Of a DNA stretch of 24,386 bases, positions 22,574-24,386 are shown in pieces; the stretch's first letter is position 1, and each line of letters begins with the position of its first letter. This DNA comes from a virus. A program made the position numbers and the translations under genes. The DNA lies in the IMG/VR virus record IMGVR_UViG_3300010412_000078, positions 1 to 24,386 of that record. One strand, 5' to 3'. The notes beneath the pieces are model-generated. The model ran no database searches. It had not been told where the DNA came from and saw only the letters and a list, made by a program, of their open reading frames with translations.

Positions 22574-22576
22574 CCG

Positions 22577-22812
22577 AAAGGAAGAGTGAATGAAACGTCA
22601 CTCACTCTGTCGTCAAAACTGTCAGAAACTTGAATTTTCTTTTTGTTCAAGGCGTCAAGTCCACGGACACACGTTGCAGAAACCCCAGGAAAACTTCGTC
22701 AAGTTGGCCGCCTGACAAAATGAACACGCTAGAAACTAAACCTTGTAGGAATGAAAATGCAAAAAAGAAAAAACACCTTCATATGTATCCGTGGACTCGA
22801 CAAAATGTTTTT
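22577..22812. other. Stretch of about 236 bases without a supported gene
   Basis: No reading frame here has a ribosome site, typical codon choice or a recognisable product. The only structure seen is a small hairpin, GAGTGA at 22584-22589 with TCACTC at 22598-22603. It would be the 3' untranslated part of the leftward transcript ending at the hairpin beyond. Confidence 0.4.
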
Positions 22813-23076
22813 CTATGCGTCTTTTTTCTTCTTTTCATATGGGTCCAATATCCCCGCGTGCCTCAATGACGAAATCATATCACATGATTTTCTTGGTTGT
22901 AACAAAATCCGAACACACGGTGGACCTTCAAAATTCGGGTTGTATGTCAAAAGCCAAAAAATGATCTTCTCTGGATGACGCCCAAACTCTTCCACCAAGT
23001 GGTTTGCAATCTCAACAAGTTCCTTCGATGCCAAAAAATTCGATTTCGGCCTATGCTTGTTTGTCAAATTCTTCAC
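22813..23076 (-). CDS. Hypothetical protein
   Basis: An 87-residue basic protein starting with GTG 23076, overlapping the stop of the gene upstream (GTGA) and preceded by GAAGGGAA. It has a helical centre (SKELVEIANHLVEEFGRHPEKIIFWLL), a short NPNFEGPPCVRILLQ section and a lysine-rich end (YEKKKKDA). I do not recognise the family. It is the second of a leftward pair sharing one terminator. Confidence 0.55.
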   Translation of the reverse strand: MKNLTNKHRPKSNFLASKELVEIANHLVEEFGRHPEKIIFWLLTYNPNFEGPPCVRILLQPRKSCDMISSLRHAGILDPYEKKKKDA

Positions 23077-23303
23077 AATTCAAGTTCCCTTCCGTGTTCA
23101 CGCATCCCTGTCAACCACAACAAAATTTCAATCCGCTCACTTCCGTTTTCGTCAAAATCAGTCACCATGACACTTGAAAGTTCCTTCAAAACAAATTCAA
23201 CGTCTTCAAACCTGATTGCACGTTCCGTCAAATCACAACGCCGGTGAATTTCATGAATCAAATCACTCAACGTGATTGTGTCGCCTTCGAACAAGTCCGC
23301 CAT
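23073..23303 (-). CDS. Small hypothetical protein
   Basis: A 76-residue acidic protein starting at ATG 23303. The pattern DLIHEIHRRCDLTERAIRFEDVEFVLKELSS is reminiscent of the two helices that open HU/IHF-type proteins, but no basic beta-arm follows, so I do not claim this family. On the minus strand a perfect TTGACA occurs upstream (23339-23344), yet no -10 at standard spacing. It is the first gene of the leftward pair. Function unknown. Confidence 0.55.
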   Translation of the reverse strand: MADLFEGDTITLSDLIHEIHRRCDLTERAIRFEDVEFVLKELSSVMVTDFDENGSERIEILLWLTGMREHGRELEL

Positions 23304-23360
23304 AGCCTATTTTGCAGACTTTTTGTGGTTTTTGCGCCTGTCAAAAAGACCTTTTTTGTG

Positions 23361-23389
23361 TTGGACATTGGACAAGTCTAGTCTATGCT
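23361..23389 (+). promoter_or_regulatory. Weak candidate promoter before csrA-like operon
   Basis: TTGGAC at 23361-23366 and TATGCT at 23384-23389 are 17 bases apart, the standard spacing. The -35 matches the sigma-70 consensus at three positions, the -10 at four. Starting near 23396 the transcript would run about 70 bases into the hairpin terminator at 23433. No gene lies between. Evidence is weak and rests on spacing. Confidence 0.3.
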
Positions 23390-23432
23390 TCAAATCACCA
23401 TGTTTGTTGCAAAATCTTGCAAACACCTTTCA

Positions 23433-23466
23433 AAAAAGCCCCTTGGGGAAACCTTCGGGGCTTTTT
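23433..23466. terminator. Strong bidirectional intrinsic terminator
   Basis: AAAAAGCCCC at 23433-23442 pairs perfectly with GGGGCTTTTT at 23457-23466 across a 14-base loop. The GC-rich core followed by T5 on the plus strand, with A6 at the left (23432-23437), fits an intrinsic terminator in both directions. It separates the leftward gene pair from the CsrA homologue. No rightward gene immediately upstream explains it, unless it stops read-through from the early genes at 22530 or a short leader RNA. Confidence 0.8.
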
Positions 23467-23507
23467 CCTTTTTGACAAATCAACACTTTCACTGACAAGG
23501 TCAATCT

Positions 23508-23774
23508 ATGGGCTTTTTGGTCATATCAAGGCGAATTGGTGAACGAATCCTTGTCGGTGACGACATCGAAATCCTGGTCTCTGACATCTCAAGTGGAAAA
23601 GTCGACATTGCAATCAAAGCCGACAAAACAAAAGCAATCAAACGCCTTCCAACACTCATAGAGGCAAACAATGTCACTGAACATCACACTAGAAGAAGAA
23701 TTCAAAAGGATGGAACACATATTCGACGGAGTGAAGAAAAAAGCGTTTCCAACGTCGACAAGACAAGCCCTTAA
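23508..23774 (+). CDS. csrA: CsrA/RsmA family post-transcriptional regulator homologue
   Basis: An 88-residue protein whose first 54 residues align with CsrA, the dimeric RNA-binding regulator that blocks or stabilises mRNAs at GGA sites. Matches: MGFLVISRRIGERILVGDDIEI for the start (arginines R8 and R9 correspond to CsrA R6 and R7), KVDIAIKADKTKAIKR for the middle, with R46 at the position of R44, which contacts RNA. Residues 55-88 are a basic, H/R/K-rich extension beyond normal CsrA (about 60 residues) that overlaps the next gene completely. AAGG precedes ATG 23508. It is the first gene of the operon with the gpZ-like gene. It may alter host or phage mRNA translation; no target can be shown from here. 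Confidence 0.85.
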   Translation: MGFLVISRRIGERILVGDDIEILVSDISSGKVDIAIKADKTKAIKRLPTLIEANNVTEHHTRRRIQKDGTHIRRSEEKSVSNVDKTSP

Positions 23775-24282
23775 CAGAACACTCCGATTTGCCGGGTCAT
23801 ATGCAAACAAAGAAATCAGAAAGAACCGTGCAATCAAAGCGTCATATGTGAAGAACAAACTTATCCAAACAACACAAGCCCGTGGCAACATGGTGTCTAT
23901 GATGTGGGCTCGACTTGTCGTCAAGGGAACACCAATCAGCATGATTCACTTTGTCCGTGGGTCAAAGACACCACGCAAACAAAAAGGCGTGAAGGTCAGG
24001 TCTCGACGCAAAGTCAACGTCACAATCAAACCAGGCATGAAAGAAACAAAACGTTTCGCCTTCATTGCAAAGGGTCGAGGTGGAAACGTTCAGTTGTTCC
24101 AACGCAAAGGAAAGAAACGCCTTCCACTGTTCAAACAATCCGTTGCCGCAGCGTCACGCATCTTCGATAGGGAAGGCGCAAGAACAAAGGCTGGACAGGA
24201 AATGGAAATCAAAGCAACAAGACAATTCGAAAAAGAATTCAATCGGGCCTTTTCCTATAATATTGACAAGTTAAGAAGATGA
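23671..24282 (+). CDS. Lambda gpZ-like minor tail protein (Prophage minor tail protein Z)
   Basis: A 203-residue protein of the gpZ family (PF06763), which in lambda acts at tail completion and head-tail joining. Typical parts are FPTSTRQALNRTLRFAGSYANKEIRK at the start, then ASYVKNKLIQTT, a middle PRKQKGVKVRSRRK stretch, FIAKGRGGNVQLFQRKGKKRLP and the end AGQEMEIKATRQFEKEFNRA. The protein is strongly basic. ATG 23671 has AGAGG seven bases upstream. Its first 104 bases overlap the end of the CsrA-like gene in another frame. Here the rest of the tail is Mu-like, so the presence of a lambdoid gpZ beside a cos-like site suggests it came with a packaging module. Confidence 0.8.
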   Translation: MSLNITLEEEFKRMEHIFDGVKKKAFPTSTRQALNRTLRFAGSYANKEIRKNRAIKASYVKNKLIQTTQARGNMVSMMWARLVVKGTPISMIHFVRGSKTPRKQKGVKVRSRRKVNVTIKPGMKETKRFAFIAKGRGGNVQLFQRKGKKRLPLFKQSVAAASRIFDREGARTKAGQEMEIKATRQFEKEFNRAFSYNIDKLRR

Positions 24283-24323
24283 GACTAAACAAAAACAATT
24301 GTGCAGTGATTTCAAGGGCTTCG

Positions 24324-24386
24324 ACGCAGTGGGTCCTTTTGAGATTTTCCACAGGGCGGGTGGCGCAGCGCGCGGCATTTCGCTAG
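24324..24386 (+). other. Lambda cos-like sequence at right edge
   Basis: The last 60 bases contain GTGGGTCCTTTT (24329-24340), the core of the lambda cosQ element. Then, 13 bases on, comes a GC-rich block beginning GGGCGG (24354) like the left cohesive end of lambda, and finally TTTCGCTA (24378-24385), also present in lambda to the right of cosN. The order is that of lambda's right end joined to its left end, though spacing and the middle differ. Terminase genes would be expected beyond the edge. The 35-codon frame 24279-24386, ending exactly at the last base, is the only frame through here and is probably not a real gene. Match is from memory of lambda and needs alignment. Confidence 0.5.

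Noticed and set aside
22630-22978. Rightward frames opposite the leftward 87-residue gene
   Set aside because: They lack ribosome sites, use atypical codons and overlap a better-supported leftward gene.
23472-23507. Perfect TTGACA at 23472-23477 just upstream of csrA
   Set aside because: No -10-like hexamer exists 16-18 bases downstream; the position expected reads ACAAGG. It may still be part of another promoter class, but cannot be supported.
24279-24386. 35-codon frame after the gpZ-like gene, ending exactly at the window edge
   Set aside because: It starts inside the overlap with gpZ but contains the cos-like GC-rich block; composition and product look non-coding. Kept only as part of the cos-like finding.
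1-24386. Search for tRNA, rRNA, insertion sequence, transposase or integrase
   Set aside because: None was recognised in any frame; lifestyle (temperate or lytic) therefore stays undecided apart from the HTH regulator.

Overview
The window is most of the right-hand part of a tailed double-stranded DNA phage or prophage genome. No rRNA, tRNA or housekeeping gene was seen. It carries a contractile-tail (Mu-like) baseplate cluster, a lysis cassette, several fibre genes, an early replication/recombination operon and, at the far right, a lambda gpZ-like minor tail gene next to what looks like a cos site. The DNA is moderately AT-rich with a marked preference for GAC (Asp), AAC (Asn) and GAA (Glu). 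The host cannot be named from the sequence. A fibre with a Sec signal peptide and a lipoprotein in the lysis cassette point to a Gram-negative host; a Bdellovibrio-type predator is possible but only a guess.

Layout. (1) 2-3535 (+): Mu gp44/45/46/47/48-type baseplate genes, tightly packed. (2) 3557-6415 (+): a fibre gene and a 760-residue fibre/adhesin with a signal peptide and a C1q-like tip. (3) 6425-9023 (+): a stand-alone response-regulator receiver domain, then an XhlA-like holin, an unknown protein, a two-helix holin-like protein, a lipoprotein and an Amidase_3 endolysin. (4) 9028-13411 (+): beta-rich virion or fibre proteins, plus a permuted NlpC/P60 (YiiX-like) hydrolase. (5) 13408-18372 (-): an early operon read leftwards: Sak4/RecA-like ATPase, DUF669-like ssDNA-binding partner, small HTH, zinc-finger and membrane proteins, VRR-NUC nuclease, XRE-type HTH protein, YqaJ/lambda-Exo nuclease, and two unknown genes. 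(6) 18516-20708 (+): a divergent primase-polymerase/P-loop helicase fusion. (7) 20709-21077: an AT-rich gap holding about a dozen 9-bp iteron-like repeats in both orientations, a good candidate replication origin. (8) 21078-22530 (+): small early genes of unknown function. (9) 22537-23303 (-): two small genes with a terminator at their 3' side. (10) 23361-24386 (+): a possible promoter, a strong hairpin terminator, a CsrA homologue, a gpZ-like gene and a cos-like sequence.

How it fits together. The Sak4-like ATPase, DUF669 protein and YqaJ exonuclease form an annealing/recombination module. With the primase-helicase and the iteron cluster they would drive replication using a host polymerase, since no DNA polymerase gene is seen here. 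The left half builds baseplate and fibres and lyses the cell. The unusual elements are the receiver domain beside the lysis genes, the CsrA homologue beside the packaging end, the exported cysteine-rich fibre, and the iteron cluster. All assignments rest on reading translations and motifs by eye; no database search was run.
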